Assembly: GCF_033807715.1 (NCBI RefSeq)
Contig: NC_084596.1
Coordinates: forward strand, 36,604,879-36,668,878
Direction of reading: 5' to 3'
Length of the DNA: 64,000 bases
DNA from: Cololabis saira
Lineage: Eukaryota; Chordata; Actinopteri; Beloniformes; Belonidae
The translations under genes were made by a program, and so were the position numbers. Below are positions 1 to 12,190 of the stretch, in pieces. The first letter of the stretch is position 1. Each line of letters starts with the position of its first letter. Under the pieces are notes generated by a model. The model searched no databases. It saw only the letters and a program-made list of their open reading frames with translations, and had not been told where the DNA came from.

Positions 1-283
1 CGGCGCGCGTCCAGAGCCGCCGCCGCCATCCGCCGTACCCGATCCCCCCCACCGGTCCGCCTTCCGCGCGGCGCCGGACACCGCCCCGCAAGAAAGACCC
101 CCGCCCGACGACGCGCAAACGCCGCTGGACAGAGGCCCCCCGCGAGGCGGGCCGGACGACCGCGCCTCCGGCTGCGGGGGGAGGAGGGCGACTGCTCCCC
201 CAGCCGCGGCTCGAGCCCAGCCCCGCTTCGCACCCCAGCCCGACCGACCCAGCCCTTAGAGCCAATCCTTGTCCCCAAATTCC
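1..283 (-). pseudogene. 28S rRNA gene fragment (divergent domain region), truncated
   Basis: On the minus strand this reads as vertebrate 28S rRNA: the core AAGGATTGGCTCTAAGGGCT, then GGGTCGGTCGGGCTGGGG, then a very GC-rich expansion segment, ending near GCGGCTCTGGACGCGCGCCG at the window edge. Identity rests on my memory of conserved LSU text. Similarity stops at about 283, where rRNA should continue toward GGGATAA and the CCGTAACTT core; non-rRNA sequence follows. The 5' part of the gene is therefore missing and this is a fragment or an rDNA-derived pseudogene, not a working unit. Whether its 3' part continues beyond the window cannot be seen. Confidence 0.85.
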
Positions 284-522
284 AAAGTTTCCCTTACTGA
301 TCCAACACCGCCTCCTCTGTTTTTGATTGGCTAATCCAAGGCGCTGGCAGCTTTATTGGTTTACAACAGCGTCAGTTTAATGCCTAACATGATTTAATTG
401 GCTAGTCTAAACTGTACCACAACAAAACGCACAGGCAAAGCTTTTTTTTTTTTTTTTTTTTCTTCCCTCATTTTCCAATTGACGGAAATCCGTCTAGAGA
501 CGGAGAACTTTAATCCCTGAAT
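284..522. mobile_element. AT-richer segment ending in a DNA-transposon terminus
   Basis: After the rRNA fragment comes a segment with two ATTGGC/ATTGGT motifs and a 22-base T run (440-461). It ends with GACGGAAATCCGT, a short spacer, then GGAGAACTTTAATCCCTG. That end is nearly identical to the right end of the element at 33786-35068 and similar to text at 48720-48765. The left boundary is unclear and may coincide with the rDNA break. Confidence 0.5.
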
Positions 523-2394
523 ACTGCCCACCTGCTTCCACTACTGCCACTCTTACATCACCACGTGTTCCTCCATCTTCTTCAAATACATATTCACCAA
601 AGCCATTTCCATCCTTCTTTCAAAGTCCACTGCCATCTGTCCTTCCATGTGCCTGTCATTTACCACCGTACTTGTCCACCACCTCTTTGTATCATCTGTT
701 CCCTTCATCTACATGACCACTGACGTCTCTGCCAACCACTGCTCTTTCCTCCCAGAGAGCTCTGTCATTTCATTTTAGCAATTATGATTTCTATCTTCAT
801 CCAAGTCTTCCAACCCTGCTGCTCTTCCACCTGGTTTCCTGGATACACAGTATATCCTCCATCCATCCAAAAAAAGCAAAGAAAAGCGTTTGTTAACCTG
901 AGACGAAGCAAAAACTGCTGGTTCACTTCAGAAGTGGCTCTGCAGGGTCATCTGAGATGCACACACTAACCCCCTATGCATCATATCAGGTAGCTGTACA
1001 ACTGCCAATACTACTACTAGTGCAACTACTGACATTAGTAAAAGGTCATGGTTTGTCTACTGCTCATAAGTGTAAAAACAAGGCTATTAAAATGCTTATT
1101 AATTAAAAAAAAATGTATATACTTATTTTAAAGTTGCACATTTTAGCAAGAGGGTACATGGAGATTGACTAGCTTTTGGAACTATTCCCCAGTGGTCATT
1201 CAAGGAACTGCAAAAAGGATGTTGCCTCTTGGCCAGTATGTTCACTGGGTTACACAGAGTGCTACATGGGTGTGTTTGTATGAATGGGTGAAAGAGAAAA
1301 CACACTGTAAAGTGTTTAGTAAAACCTTGACAAGATTAAAAAAGTGTTATAAGTGCAGACCATAAATGCAATACTGATCAAAGGTCCATTTTAGTCACAT
1401 ACATGTACAGATGGTTATTGTCTCCTGCTGAAGTGTTTTCACCTCAACTACACAACCGAAGTGTATCTTTTCCTCAATATGTTGTATCGTAAGTAGCCTA
1501 TATTACAGCATATTCCTGTCAATACTGTGTGGCTTAAAATTTATACAGAAGAAACATGAATTAATTTATTTTAAGGAAAATAAAATAAAATACCATCTAT
1601 ATAAAGGCTGTGGGGAAAATGAGGGTTTTAATCCCCTTCAGGAGTTCATTTAGGCCCCATTACTGAGTGAACAGAGTAGGTTGTGGGGCTAGCTGTGACC
1701 CCAGTGGGCCACAGGGGTGGTAGTCATGGAGAGAGAGAGGAGGCCGTAAGCCCTGCACCGAGAGCCCTTCATGAGGTCAGACAGCACAGAGGTTCCCCTC
1801 CACCCTGCTCTTCAGTCTGGCACTATTAACTGACAGTGTGAAGAGGCCCTTTATTTCACTGCTCTGCATTTGCCTCTATCTGCTGCCATGCCGGTATGCC
1901 TGTCTAGTATAATCTAGAGGCACCTTTTGGTCTCATCATATCCAGGATAAAGAGTGCTTCAAATGCCGGGCAGGTAGTGGAGTGCTTCCCTCAGTTTTAA
2001 TCAACTTCCACACATTTTACACCTACAGAGGTTCTTAACTGTCATTATGCCAAGGAGCAAAATACAGATCCATGTTTGGCCACAGATCCATGATTGAATG
2101 GTAACTTATTGAAGGACACAAGTAAATGAACTAATATTTCAAGAAAAGGTAGGGCATTACGGAATTAAAGTGAGGCAATGTTGGTGTAGACATTTAAAAC
2201 ATCTGCACCAACAAAGGACTGGGAAGTGTTGCTTTTTTTACTTTTATCTTGTTCATTGAGGCTTTAAACTGTAGACAGCAAGCCCTGTCAAAAATAATCA
2301 TACTGTGCAAGTTTCAAGGTTCACACAACACATATTTGACCAGTTAATATAAAGTGGGGACATGTAATCGAGAGTTGGGGTCCTCATCCAGTGT
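523..2394. other. No gene seen; unassigned non-coding
   Basis: 523-780 is pyrimidine-rich and without a usable reading frame. 781-2394 has AT-rich and mixed sequence, with short open frames of 60-66 codons that lack any recognisable domain. I see no RNA gene. Confidence 0.5.
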
Positions 2395-2990
2395 GGCAAC
2401 ATTTCCGTCCTGGTCTTACATGGATCTCTGCTGCATTCAACACAGTTGACCAGAACATCGTGATAGACCAGTTGAGGAACTGGGTCGGGACTTTCTGGCA
2501 CAGCACTTGCCATGTGGGACTCCTATCTGAAAGACAGGGTCTATTTTGTGTCTTTAGGTAACTACAAATCAGATCTAACAAATATAACATGTGGAGTTCC
2601 TCAAGTTTCAGTTCTGGGGCCTCTTTTGTTCTATATGCTCCCACTATGCTCAAATTATAAAAAAGAACAAAATGTGTTACCATAGCTACGCAGATGACAC
2701 ACAAATCTATGTAACCATCTCGCCAGGAGACTATAATCCAATTCAAACATTGATAAAATTAAAGAGTGGATGTGCCAGAATTTCCTTCAGTTAAATGAAG
2801 ACAAAACATAAATAATAGTGTTTGGAGCCAAGGAAGAAAGATATTAAGTCAGCACTCAAGCAGTAAAGTTAAAAACAAATAGCCGAGCCAGGAATCTGGG
2901 AGTGGTTCTGGACTCAGACCTGAATTTTAACAGCCACATTAGGACAGTAGTGAAGTCAGCCTTTTATCACCTAAAGAACATATCAAGGAG
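2395..2990 (+). pseudogene. Old L2-type LINE reverse transcriptase, part 1
   Basis: This is the decayed middle of a non-LTR retrotransposon polymerase. Read across several frames it shows the L2 landmarks in order: a DLSAAFNTVD-like block near 2430, a GVPQGSVLGPLL-like block near 2593-2625 (now GVPQVSVLGPLL), YADDTQIYV at about 2687-2713 with both catalytic aspartates still present, and a NLGVVLDSDL-like block near 2895-2925. Frameshifts and stops (for example after the KTKIIV-like motif) make it dead. The alignment stops at 2990, where a GC-rich insertion begins, and resumes at about 3950. It is 5'-truncated, with no endonuclease upstream. Its sequence is clearly older than the intact L2 at 24155-29460. 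Confidence 0.85.
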
Positions 2991-3289
2991 GCAGCGGGGG
3001 GGACCGGAGAGGGGCCCGGAGAGAGGGTAGCCCCCAACAGGGCGACACCCGCGCAGGCCCGACAACGGGCCCGACAACGGACCAGAGGGGTGCCCGGCGG
3101 CGGGCGTCCCGGCGGCGGGCGGGGGGCCTCGCTGGCGGTGGGTTGCCTCCTTCCTACCTCTCCCCTCTGTGGGGTTGCTGGTGGCCTGGGTTCCGGGTTA
3201 TTCCTGGTCGGCCCCTGGTCTCGCGGGTGGCGGGGTTGATCCCCCCCTCCCCCACTATAGATACACTTCAGGTGGAGCTTTGTTTGGTT

Positions 3290-3325
<36 letters not shown>

Positions 3326-3416
3326 ACATACACACACATACCCACATACATACACATAGCCACATAGACATATACACACTCACGTACACGTATACATATT
3401 CATACATTAATGCATG

Positions 3417-3448
<32 letters not shown>

Positions 3449-3618
3449 TAGCCACACATATGCATACACACACAGTTACATTTAGCCACACATACATATA
3501 CACGCTCATACACACACACACACTCAAACATATATAGCCACTCAGTCACATACGTATACATACACATACACACACACACACATAGCCACAAAGACATGTA
3601 CACACACACGCACGCATA

Positions 3619-3664
<46 letters not shown>

Positions 3665-3948
3665 TAATCATATACATACACGCACACACATAGACATACA
3701 CACTGGCTTGTTCACCTGCATGCTTGCTCTGTAGTTTTTGGGGTTAGTTAGCGGTAGCTTAGCTCAGACTGTGATTTGGGTTGATTGCTGCTTGTGTTTT
3801 GGTCGGCTCCGTGTTAGTTTTGTTGGTTTTGCGTTTTGTTTGTGGTTTTTGTTGCAGATTTCCAGTGCTTGACGTGTGCCTCCGTGTGTTCCTGCTTCCT
3901 GGATTGGCAGTGGATGTCACCCCCCCACCCACAAAAAAAAAAAAAAAA
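2991..3948 (+). repeat. GC-rich plus CA-rich composite insertion with A-tail, inside old L2
   Basis: The insertion splits the L2 reading frame. Its parts in order are a G/C-rich block (2991-3260), a long CA/TA-rich tract (3293-3700), a T/G-rich block (3720-3900), and a terminal CACCCACA followed by 16 A (3931-3948). The terminal A-run suggests retroposition on the plus strand. Teleost genomes carry repeats with this GC/CA layout, but I cannot name the family. The VCVC and HTHT reading frames over the CA tract are translations of the microsatellite. Confidence 0.55.
3293..3700. repeat. CA-rich imperfect microsatellite
   Basis: Runs of (CA)n, up to about 20 units at 3620-3661, alternate with CATA and GCCACA variants over 400 bp. 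It forms the centre of the insertion around it. Confidence 0.9.
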
Positions 3949-4670
3949 GAATCACTGGGTTTGTATGTATACTGTATATTCAGCAGACTGGACCACTGTA
4001 ACACTGTTCTCACGGATCTCCCCAAAAAACCAATCAAACAGCTGCAGTTAGTTTAGAACGTCCCCACTAAGACCAAGAGAGTGGACCATATAACTCCAGT
4101 TCTAAAATATTTACACTGGCTTCCTGTATGCCAGTGTAAATATAGAACAGATTTTAAAATCCTGCTGCTGGCTTATAAATCTCTGAATGGTCTCGGGCGA
4201 AATACATCTCTGATCTCCTGGTTCATTATGAACCAACCAGAACCCTCAGGTTGTCAGGGTCACGCATATTTCTGTAACAAGAGTTGGAACGCAACATGGT
4301 GGAGCAGCATTCAGCTTGTATGATTCTCACCTGTGGAACAAACTCCCAGAATGCATCAGGGCTGCTGAAACTCTTCTTTGTAACTGATGTCTGTCTTTAA
4401 TTACTGCTTTTAAAGTATTTTCTGCACTGGTACTTTTAAATTTGAGCTTCAAAACTTAATCATATTTCAACTCCTCCAAACTATGTGTGGGTTAGAGTCC
4501 CTCAGGTTTGAATCCTGTAAATTCTCTTTTGTTTTATCGTATTGCTTGTTCTGTTTAAACTGTAAATCATGCTTTTATTTATGTTTTAATGTATTTTTAA
4601 AGCACTTTGAACCACATTGTTGTTGAATTGTGCTATAGAAATAAACTTCCCTTGCCTTCCAAAAATCAAA
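3949..4670 (+). pseudogene. Old L2-type LINE, part 2 (ORF2 C-terminus and 3' end)
   Basis: The L2 copy resumes with SRLDHCNTVLTDLP-like coding (about 3980-4020), a block corresponding to LQNAAARVLT, then DHITPVLKYLHWLPV (about 4084-4128) and FKILLLAYKSLNGL (4153-4194). This is the same order as the C-terminal region of the intact L2 ORF2. Coding similarity fades after about 4350. The 3' end runs to AAATAAACTTCCCTTGCCTT near 4660. Stops and indels are frequent. About 70 bp of L2 sequence appears to be missing at the junction with the insertion. Confidence 0.8.
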
Positions 4671-4699
4671 CTGGCCATAGATGCAAGCATCAGAGTGGC

Positions 4700-4805
4700 A
4701 GCCCTTTGATGGACAGGTAACCTGTTAGAGTTGTACACTGCATCCTCGCTCAGTTCCAGCTGGGACTGGAGCACATGACTCTGGGTGCCAGTATAGTCGC
4801 AGTTA
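4700..4805 (+). repeat. Degenerate SINE tail
   Basis: The text GATGGACAGGTAACCTGTTA, then CAGTTCCAGCTGGGACTGGA, corresponds to the 'rule GATGGACTGG...CAGCTGGGATAGGCTCCAG' end of the SINE family seen at 7235-7590 and 46815-47015. No head is visible. Confidence 0.5.
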
Positions 4806-7057
4806 CTGGTAGGCATGACAAACAAGCATCTGGTGTAAGTGGCAAGAACAGAAACCAGTCTTGGATGAGAGTGTGGACAAACAAGTCTCATCCAGGAAAA
4901 AACATAATTTAAAAATGGTCAGACCCAGAAAAAACTAAGAAACAAAGCAGCATGAAGGTTTGTGACAATCTGCTTGTCTCCACAAGTCAGCTGCACTCAT
5001 ATATGATTAGGAAAATAGCTGCCCCTTATGTTCAAGAGTCTCACTGTATTAGGACTGAAAATGCCTATCCAGGTTGTTGGACGATTGGCCAGGTTCAGTT
5101 TCAGCTGCAGCATATGTGATTTGTCCATGTAGGCCGACAAAAAGCACAGTTCAGGCTCTGATAAAAGCTGTAAAACAAAATAGATAATCATCTAATTATT
5201 AATTTAGTATGCCAGATGTGGCGAATTTACTGCTGCAAAGGGAAAAGAATCAAAAGAACGACTTGGGGTGAAGCGGACTTATTTCCCTTCTCACCTCATA
5301 ATCCGCCCTTCTGGTCTGACTCAAGTACAAGACAATCATCTTATCTCCTTCTACCTGCCAGATATCGGAAAATTCACCCTTCCCCTTCTCTGCCTTTCCT
5401 TCATCGACCTCCTCCCTCCTCAATCTCACCACCCATCAGCTGTTCACCTCTTTTGTCTTTCACATTGACAGACATGCCCTCACATACATTTAACCAGCCT
5501 GTGTGTGTGTGTGTGCTTATGAGACACGGCAATAGCCATAACAACGCAAACAAAGGACAGAGGTCAGCCAAGGTAGTCTTCCATCCACACAGACGCTGCG
5601 CTAAAGGGACATCCACTGACCCATAGTGCCATCATTGTGTTTCAAAAACTGTGAAAGTGGGAGGGAGAGGAGGAGGGAGAGATGAAGAGGGCGAACACTG
5701 GAGTGACAAGGCATACGACTCTGAGCTAAAGCCTAATAAAATAAAGTGTTTAAGTTTGCTGGAAGAAAATAATCCCTTCAAAATTGTTTCTTTTCATTTC
5801 TCAGTTTTTTCCTGTTCGATCTCTCCTGTTCTTGAACCTGAGATGTAAGGATGAGGAGGGGTGGCATGAAAGAGATGCAAGGAGTGATGCTCTGAAGCAC
5901 ACCTCATGGAGCGGCATCATCTCAGGGACATTGTGCCCATTTTTCAAAAAATTCTAACAACTTCAGGTCTTAATGAAATATCTGTTGCTCACTTCGGTCA
6001 AAATAAGACAAACAGTAACTTTGGTTTGAAAAGCGGGGGGTGAGTGACACGGAATAGAGAGTGGGGGTCCTCTGGCAGAGAAACAAAAAGGGACTTAATT
6101 TCTACATACATTGGGACAATAGTGACTCAAAATCAACAAAATGATTAAGCTGGACACACTCATATATTCTGATAGAGCGTATGGTTCTAAAATATTGATG
6201 AGAAAAAGCTGTACTACATTCTGTATTATTAAATACACGGACAATAGACCAAGACTTGAGGGAATCATTTTATGAAATTATAAATCTTCACCATTTATTT
6301 GCATTTTGTGTGTGATTGGTTTTGAAATAATGTCAGTCAATTCCACCATTTTTTTTATATCATTTATCTCTATAACTTTGTGCATGAAAGGGTTAATGTA
6401 ACTTTGTGATTACGATTTTGAAAAGTGGGGGGGACATGTCCCCAGTGGAGATTACACCTATGCAAACAGTTACCACAAAACCTGGTTTACAACATATCTT
6501 TTCAGGTCTGTTTGAAGCATCACCTGACTTTAACGCCGCCCCTCATCTACAGGTTATGTATATTTTTTAACTCCTCGATGAACAGTACATGCTACATGAA
6601 GTGGTTCTGTGAAGTCACAGTATCCTATTGGTAAAAATAAATGTTTGAATCAGCCCCTATTTTGATGAAATGATTTAATAACAAAGATCAGCTAGATATA
6701 AGCAACCATGCATCAAGCCTCGGCAAATCAATAGCAGTATTCAAGCCAGCTGATAACGTTGAGCACTATAGTATTCCCATACACATTTTCCACAATGTCA
6801 CACAAGAGTCCCTGATCCAGGACTCATGATAGGAAGTCAAAATAAAGATGAACCTCCGTTACTTTGATATATCATTAGTTCATTACATTGGACAAGGTAT
6901 TTGACTTTTGCCGTAGTTTATTATGATCTTATTGCTTTTCTTCCAATAGAGTAAGCTACAGTTTTCAGTATTTCAGTCTTGCGTTTAGTGTCGCGTTAAA
7001 AATGAAATGAAGAATTGAATTTAATTGAAGTGAAAAAAACTGAGCCTTTCAAATAAT
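4806..7057. other. No gene seen; unassigned non-coding
   Basis: Mixed sequence with a GT tract (5502-5516), a purine-rich patch (5650-5700) and short open frames without domains. The 136-codon frame at 5216-5626 is proline/serine-rich pyrimidine text and matches nothing I know. Confidence 0.5.
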
Positions 7058-7119
7058 GACCTAGGATAGGCTCCAGTCCCAGCAGTGAACCTGAACAGAA
7101 TTAAGGAAGTATGCTGTGA
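7058..7119 (+). repeat. 5'-truncated SINE tail
   Basis: GATAGGCTCCAG and a short degenerate stretch lead straight into the GGAT repeat, which is the usual 3' end of this SINE family. Confidence 0.65.
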
Positions 7120-7234
7120 GGGATGGATGGATGGATGGATGGATGGATGGATGGATGGATGGATGGATGGATGGATGGATGGATGGATGGTGGATGGATG
7201 GATGGATGGATGGATGGATGGATGGATGGATGGA
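7120..7234. repeat. (GGAT)n microsatellite
   Basis: About 28 GGAT units with a single phase break near 7190. It is the expanded 3' tail of the preceding SINE piece and abuts a second SINE copy. Confidence 0.95.
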
Positions 7235-7590
7235 GTTGGGGCAGCACATTACTGAGCCTTACAGGAAGAAAGCTTTTGGATTGAACCATGGGGCTGCATG
7301 TGGAATTTACATGTTCCCGTCATTCTCCGGTCTTTCTCCGCGTACTCTGTCTAAATGTACACAGTCCAAAAACATGCGAGTTCGGTTCATTTGTGATTCT
7401 AAAATTGTCTGTCAGTGCGAGTGTGGCCGTGCTTGGTTGTTTTTCTCGTTCATCTCCGTATTGGTACGGTGATGGCTTGTCACCCTGTCAGGGGTGTACC
7501 TCTCCTCTCACCTGATGACAGCTGGAATCGGCTCCAGCCTTCTACGACTGTGACTAGAATAAAGCATGGATGGAAAATTAATGAAAGGAA
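7235..7590 (+). mobile_element. tRNA-headed SINE, near full length
   Basis: The head GGGGCAGCACATTACTGAGC and the degenerate B-box-like GGATTGAACCATGG (about 7277-7290) match the tRNA-derived start seen better preserved on the minus strand at 20305-20663. The body has ACATGTTCCCG, CAGTCCAAAAACATGCG, a GTGATGGCTTGTCACCCTGTCAGGGGTGTAC block and GACAGCTGGAATCGGCTCCAG. It ends in AGCATGGATGGAAAA. RNA polymerase III transcription is inferred from the family. Confidence 0.7.
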
Positions 7591-7633
7591 ATGAAGTGAA
7601 ATGATTTAATGGTGGTGAGGTGATCTAGTTATT

Positions 7634-8040
7634 AGGGCCCGAGCACTGACAGTGCGAAGGCCCGATTGTATCTGTAGGAATTTTTTTCCTCGTTTTTTTT
7701 TTTTTTTATTTTTCCGACAAACTGAGGGCCTTTTTACCCCCCTAACCGTGCCCCAAAAGTCACCAAATCTTGCATGCAAGCCAGGCCTGGCGAAAAATTT
7801 GATATTTAATGGTTTGCATTAACACCTGTATCATGTCGCAACTTAAAGAAAAGTCTCTTGGTGCCATGGCCGAAACCGAACAGGAAGTTGGCCATTTTGA
7901 ATTAATTGTGTGTTTTGGCGCAATTAATGCCATTCCTTCGGCCGTTTCTTCGCCCGAACCGTAACGTGCACCCAGGTGTGTTATACATCAAAATGTGCGT
8001 CTCGATCCTGCGACGATGGGCATGGCTGAAATTTCTCCAG
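7634..8040 (+). mobile_element. Interspersed repeat beginning AGGGCCCGAGCACTGAC
   Basis: The left end AGGGCCCGAGCACTGACAGT, with the imperfect palindrome GGGCC...GGCCC, is a teleost repeat end I recognise but cannot name. It is followed by a T-run and text about CCCCAAAAGTCACCAAA and GGCCGAAACCGAACAGGAAG. I find no matching right end, so the copy is probably truncated near 8040, where SINE-like text begins. Confidence 0.5.
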
Positions 8041-8135
8041 GTACTCTATTCTTCACCCAGAGTCCAAAAACATGCATGTGTACTTGATTGGTAATTTGAA
8101 ATTACCTGTACGTGTGAGTTTACATGGTTGTTCAC
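8041..8135 (+). repeat. SINE middle fragment
   Basis: CCAGGTACTCTATTCTTCAC, then CAGAGTCCAAAAACATGCAT, and the gapped TTGATTGGTAATTTGAAATT matches the middle of the SINE at 7235-7590. The head and tail are missing. Confidence 0.55.
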
Positions 8136-11100
8136 TTCCATCACTCATGTCCATCCTGCACATCCAGATCTTTCCTGTACTCCCTTTTGTACTTTCTTAG
8201 CTTAGCTTGACTGTAAGCTCTCTGCACCTTCCTCAACAGCTCCCTGTCTACCTCTCTGAAGACTCATTTCTTGTTGTTCAGCAGCTCCCTCAGGCTTGTC
8301 ATCTCTGTCATCTCATCGGGATGTCGTTCTCTGACTAGAATTCAATGTCACGTTAATGAAGTTGATCTATTTGCAACCATATTTTGGTGTGACAAGTAAT
8401 ACTGCATGTTGTTTTTCAGATTTGTCAGTGGTCCCCACTTGTCCATTTTCATCCCACTGACATATTTTGCATAATGATTGGAAAAAAAATGGAAATCTTC
8501 TTCCTTTCTCTCCATCTGGGATGTCTCCTCTTCAACTCATCAAGAATTTGGGATGTATTTGGGGTGGATATATTTGCTAAAATTATGTAAACACCTTTGA
8601 AGACTGTTGTAAAAACATTTGTGGATGTATGAGAGCAAAACGAAACCTTTACATTTGAATAGCAAGTGTGCTCTTTCAAAAGCAAAGAGAAAAAACTAAT
8701 CCCATTTGTTAAGCACTGGTTGTACCTGAATAGTTTGTATTTTCAGAAGGTGGTTTGCTGCATCTGGCTCATGACAACTTGTTAAGCTTGATGGAACGAT
8801 GCATTTTGGAATATACCAGTAACTAAAGTAAATTTGTCCAACATTTGTCTGAGAAATACTTTATCAATGTGGGTCATACAGAAACACACTGAGCTGAAAT
8901 TCTTCTAAAATCTAATGGCCACCATGGCCACCGCTTGGTGCTTAAGTCTGACCTGCTCGTATCTGCAAATACACTCGCATGATATTGCCGCTTGGAAACA
9001 CCAAATGTATTAATTGTCACTGGCAAAAGAAGCAGCTGGAAATGACCATGTTGTTACACTGCCACAAATAAATAAATAAATAAATCCAAGGAGAACCTGG
9101 AAAAAAAGGAAAATAAAATCCATCGTAGACCTTTATTCTATACTTGATTCAGTCAAGTCTATTTAAAGCCTGTATACAATACAACGCAATCAAACTCAAA
9201 TGACAAATCCATTTATTGGTTTTATTCACAGATAAAATCAAATGAGTCATTGTTTAGGCTGATGAATTTAGTTGTGTTAATCGTTTCTTAATTTGTCCCA
9301 GGACACTTTAGTTCAAAGTCCAAAGGGAATGTGTCCCAGATCGCCCTCAAATGCTCAGATCTGACTTTGTCCTGGAATATGTGCTGATCATGCATTTGCA
9401 CTTGTGATCGGATTTCCTCCAGATAGATCTTCCCTAACAAATGGATGGATTTTAACTTAGCTGATTAATTGTGTTTTTCTTTTTTGCATTTTGGGAATGA
9501 AAACGCAGTGATAGTTTGAATATGAGGGACATACCGCCGCATACAGCAGTCTAAATACCAAAAACAAAGAATGTGGGCTCAAAAGGTGAAAAAAAAAGAA
9601 AAGAAAAGAAATACTTACTGTTATCCACAACTTCTATAAGCATCAGCTATTCTTTGAATGTCTCTTCTGATAAACAAAGCAGTCGCACCGATGCATGGAT
9701 TCACAAAATCTCAATGTCATTTTATCTAATCATATGCAACCAGTTTCACACAGTAGTGTGAGGTTCTAATTAAAGAAGTCCCATATTTTCCGTCTCGTCA
9801 TCATCTAAACTCCTACATGTAGTAGGAAGGAATGGAAGTCTCTCCATCGCTTCCCTCCTCCCTCTCCTTCTCTTTTTTTGTCCATTTGCAAGACTGCCTT
9901 ATTAGCTCAGCAGCTTCTAATCCTCACTAGTGTCGGTCATTTTTATGTTTCCCTGTACATGGCCGTATAGCGTATGTGTGTATGTGTGTAATAACAGTCA
10001 CTTTGACTCCCCATCCATTGAGCATCTCTCTAGTTTGTGTCTAATGAGCGACGAGCGCAGCGCAGACACTAATGACATCTTTGTGTCCGTGTGGAGGGGG
10101 GGGGCGGGGGGGTTTGGCTGTATACAGTGTGTGTTTTAAGCAACCATGGCTCTAGTTAGCAATGTGGGTGTGTCTTGCAGTAGTTTTGATACGATGCAGT
10201 TCTGATACAAGGCACGAGAGGTCGTGGGGTCAGGCCAATTACCTCCTTATTGAGATATGTCTACTCTTTGATTTGGCGATTCCAAAGGTTGCTGTGGCTC
10301 TGAGGGTTCTGCTCAGGGTGCAGGCAGACTGCTGAGCACCGATTAAGGAGGTGTTAATTGGAGCACGTTGTCTGGACCAGTTAGGGATGTGCGTGTAGCA
10401 TGTCTGTAGTAAATGATTACATCTGTGCTAATTTAGCATGCATTATCATGCTGTTATGTATGCCAGTTATTGTCCACAACATCAAGACGACATAGCTGTT
10501 AGTTTTTCCGCTAGAGAACATCTCTGGGGAACATTGAATAGCAGTTGGTGTATGTCTGGCTTGTCTGGTGTCTGGTTGATCTATTTTTGTGGGACATAAA
10601 TCTCATTTGATCAGTCTAACTTGAGAAGTTATTATTGCCGTCCTCTAGTCTGCAAAATCCCTTCATCTCAGGCAAACAGAAGCATTAATTATTTAATTAT
10701 TCTGAGTTCTATACTCACATTGAGCAATTAACTTCCCATCATAAGATCTGTTTTACAAAACATTTCATGTTCAACTGGCTTTCTATAGCATAACATGTTT
10801 TCCTAAATCTAAACAGAGTAATGGAGCTTTTTTAAACACAGAAAATTGCATTTAGCTTTTTTGGGGTAAGAGGTGATGCGTAGGCTATTGGACAGTCATA
10901 AGACAAGAAATCAGGGGATTACACGTAGCAGAAGAAACATGTTGGGACTTGAACCGAGGTCAGCTGAAGGGAGGGTTTAAACCTATGTATATGTCCCATC
11001 TGCTTTACCAGCTGAGATTTTGTGTATCAAACAGGGTCCACCATAGATTTCTCAATGTCAAGTTTTCTACCGGATGAATGAATTGAATAAAAATAAAAGA

Positions 11101-11446
11101 ATGTATCCCTGGGATACTCTCTGCCTTTTGGCATCTATTTTAATCTTTTGAACAAACCACAGCTAGCTACTTTTGAAGAGTGTCTCTCATGCTGCCTGTT
11201 TCATCAACCCCTGGCATAGATGCATTACCAATAAAGGCTAGAATACTAGTACGCTCCACATTCAGAGACTAGCAGTTACGCTGCTAGTTTAGAAACACAA
11301 ACCAATCTGAAATGTTCTACTATACTTAAGATATATTACTAAAAACTGTTTACCAAGCAAAGCATTTAACGGAGAAATATTATCTTCTTTTTTTTTCCCA
11401 AAATAGACAGTTTTCCGAAGTCAAAATGTTTATTACTGTGATATTT
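8136..11446. other. No gene seen; unassigned non-coding
   Basis: Contains short AAAT repeats (9063-9084) and a G-run (10087-10111). 10240-10480 has complex, balanced sequence with several homeodomain-like TTAATT sites and could be regulatory, but nothing in a single sequence proves it. No long open frame is present. Confidence 0.45.
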
Positions 11447-12190
11447 TAATAATAATAATTCATTTTATTTAGAGGCGCCTTTCAGGTCACCCAAGGTCAC
11501 CTTACAGGATATACAGTAAGAAACACACAGCTCTGTTTTAAGCATGCCCACTTTTATCTTGTGAGCAAAGGTTTTTTTTTTTTCTAAAGTGATCAATTTA
11601 GTCAGAGACCATGAGGATTGACGAGGAAGGCAGGGCAAGTTTTAAGCAAAATTTCAGCAACAAGGCAATTCAAGGTGCTCACATAATGAAAACGTAAAAG
11701 GTAAAGAGGAAAAAAAAGATGACTTAGTTGTATAATAAAGAAAAGTTAGAGTATTACTGAAATTAGCTTAATTTAAATGTATATTCAGAGTGGTTTGAGT
11801 AATTCAGTCAAAGGCAGATAAACTATTTAGTTTTTAAACTTGATTTAAAAAATGGGGGTTTCAGGATTCTTGCAGTTTGTTCCAGATCTGTGGAGCATAA
11901 AAGCTGAATTCTGATTATCCACATTTTGTTCTACTTTTGGGGAAACTGAGTAGACTTGAACAAGAAGACCTGAGAAGTCTAGATGGTCGACATGGGAACA
12001 ACATGGTGTATTTTGGTACTAAAACTAAACAATGTAATGTAAAGCTGTGTGTTATCTGTATAGAAATGGCAGCTAACTTGTTTAATATAATCTGAGCTAG
12101 TGGAAGCATATAGATGTTAAATAAAAGGGGGGCCCAGGATGGAACCTTGGGGAACTACACTTAGTTTTTGTCAATTCTGATGTGAAGGCA
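11447..12190 (-). pseudogene. Decayed L2-type LINE reverse transcriptase and 3' end
   Basis: On the minus strand the coding part starts with a GVPQGSILGP-like block (revcomp of about 12130-12160), followed by an IYMLPLAQI-like stretch. Next comes the active-site position, where the expected YADDTQ reads as YTDNTQ, so the second catalytic aspartate is lost. Further on, indels and stops remove the frame. The 3' end is CTAAATAAAATG followed by a short (ATT)n tail at 11449-11460. It is 5'-truncated inside the reverse transcriptase domain, which is typical of LINE insertion. About 740 bp remain. Confidence 0.75.

Noticed and set aside
3255..3657. Open frames rich in CVCV, HTHT and YVYV
   Set aside because: Translations of the CA microsatellite. 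The same applies at 7061-7289, 16586-16928 and 32976-33280.
5216..5626. 136-codon frame
   Set aside because: Proline/serine-rich translation of pyrimidine-rich DNA; unsupported.
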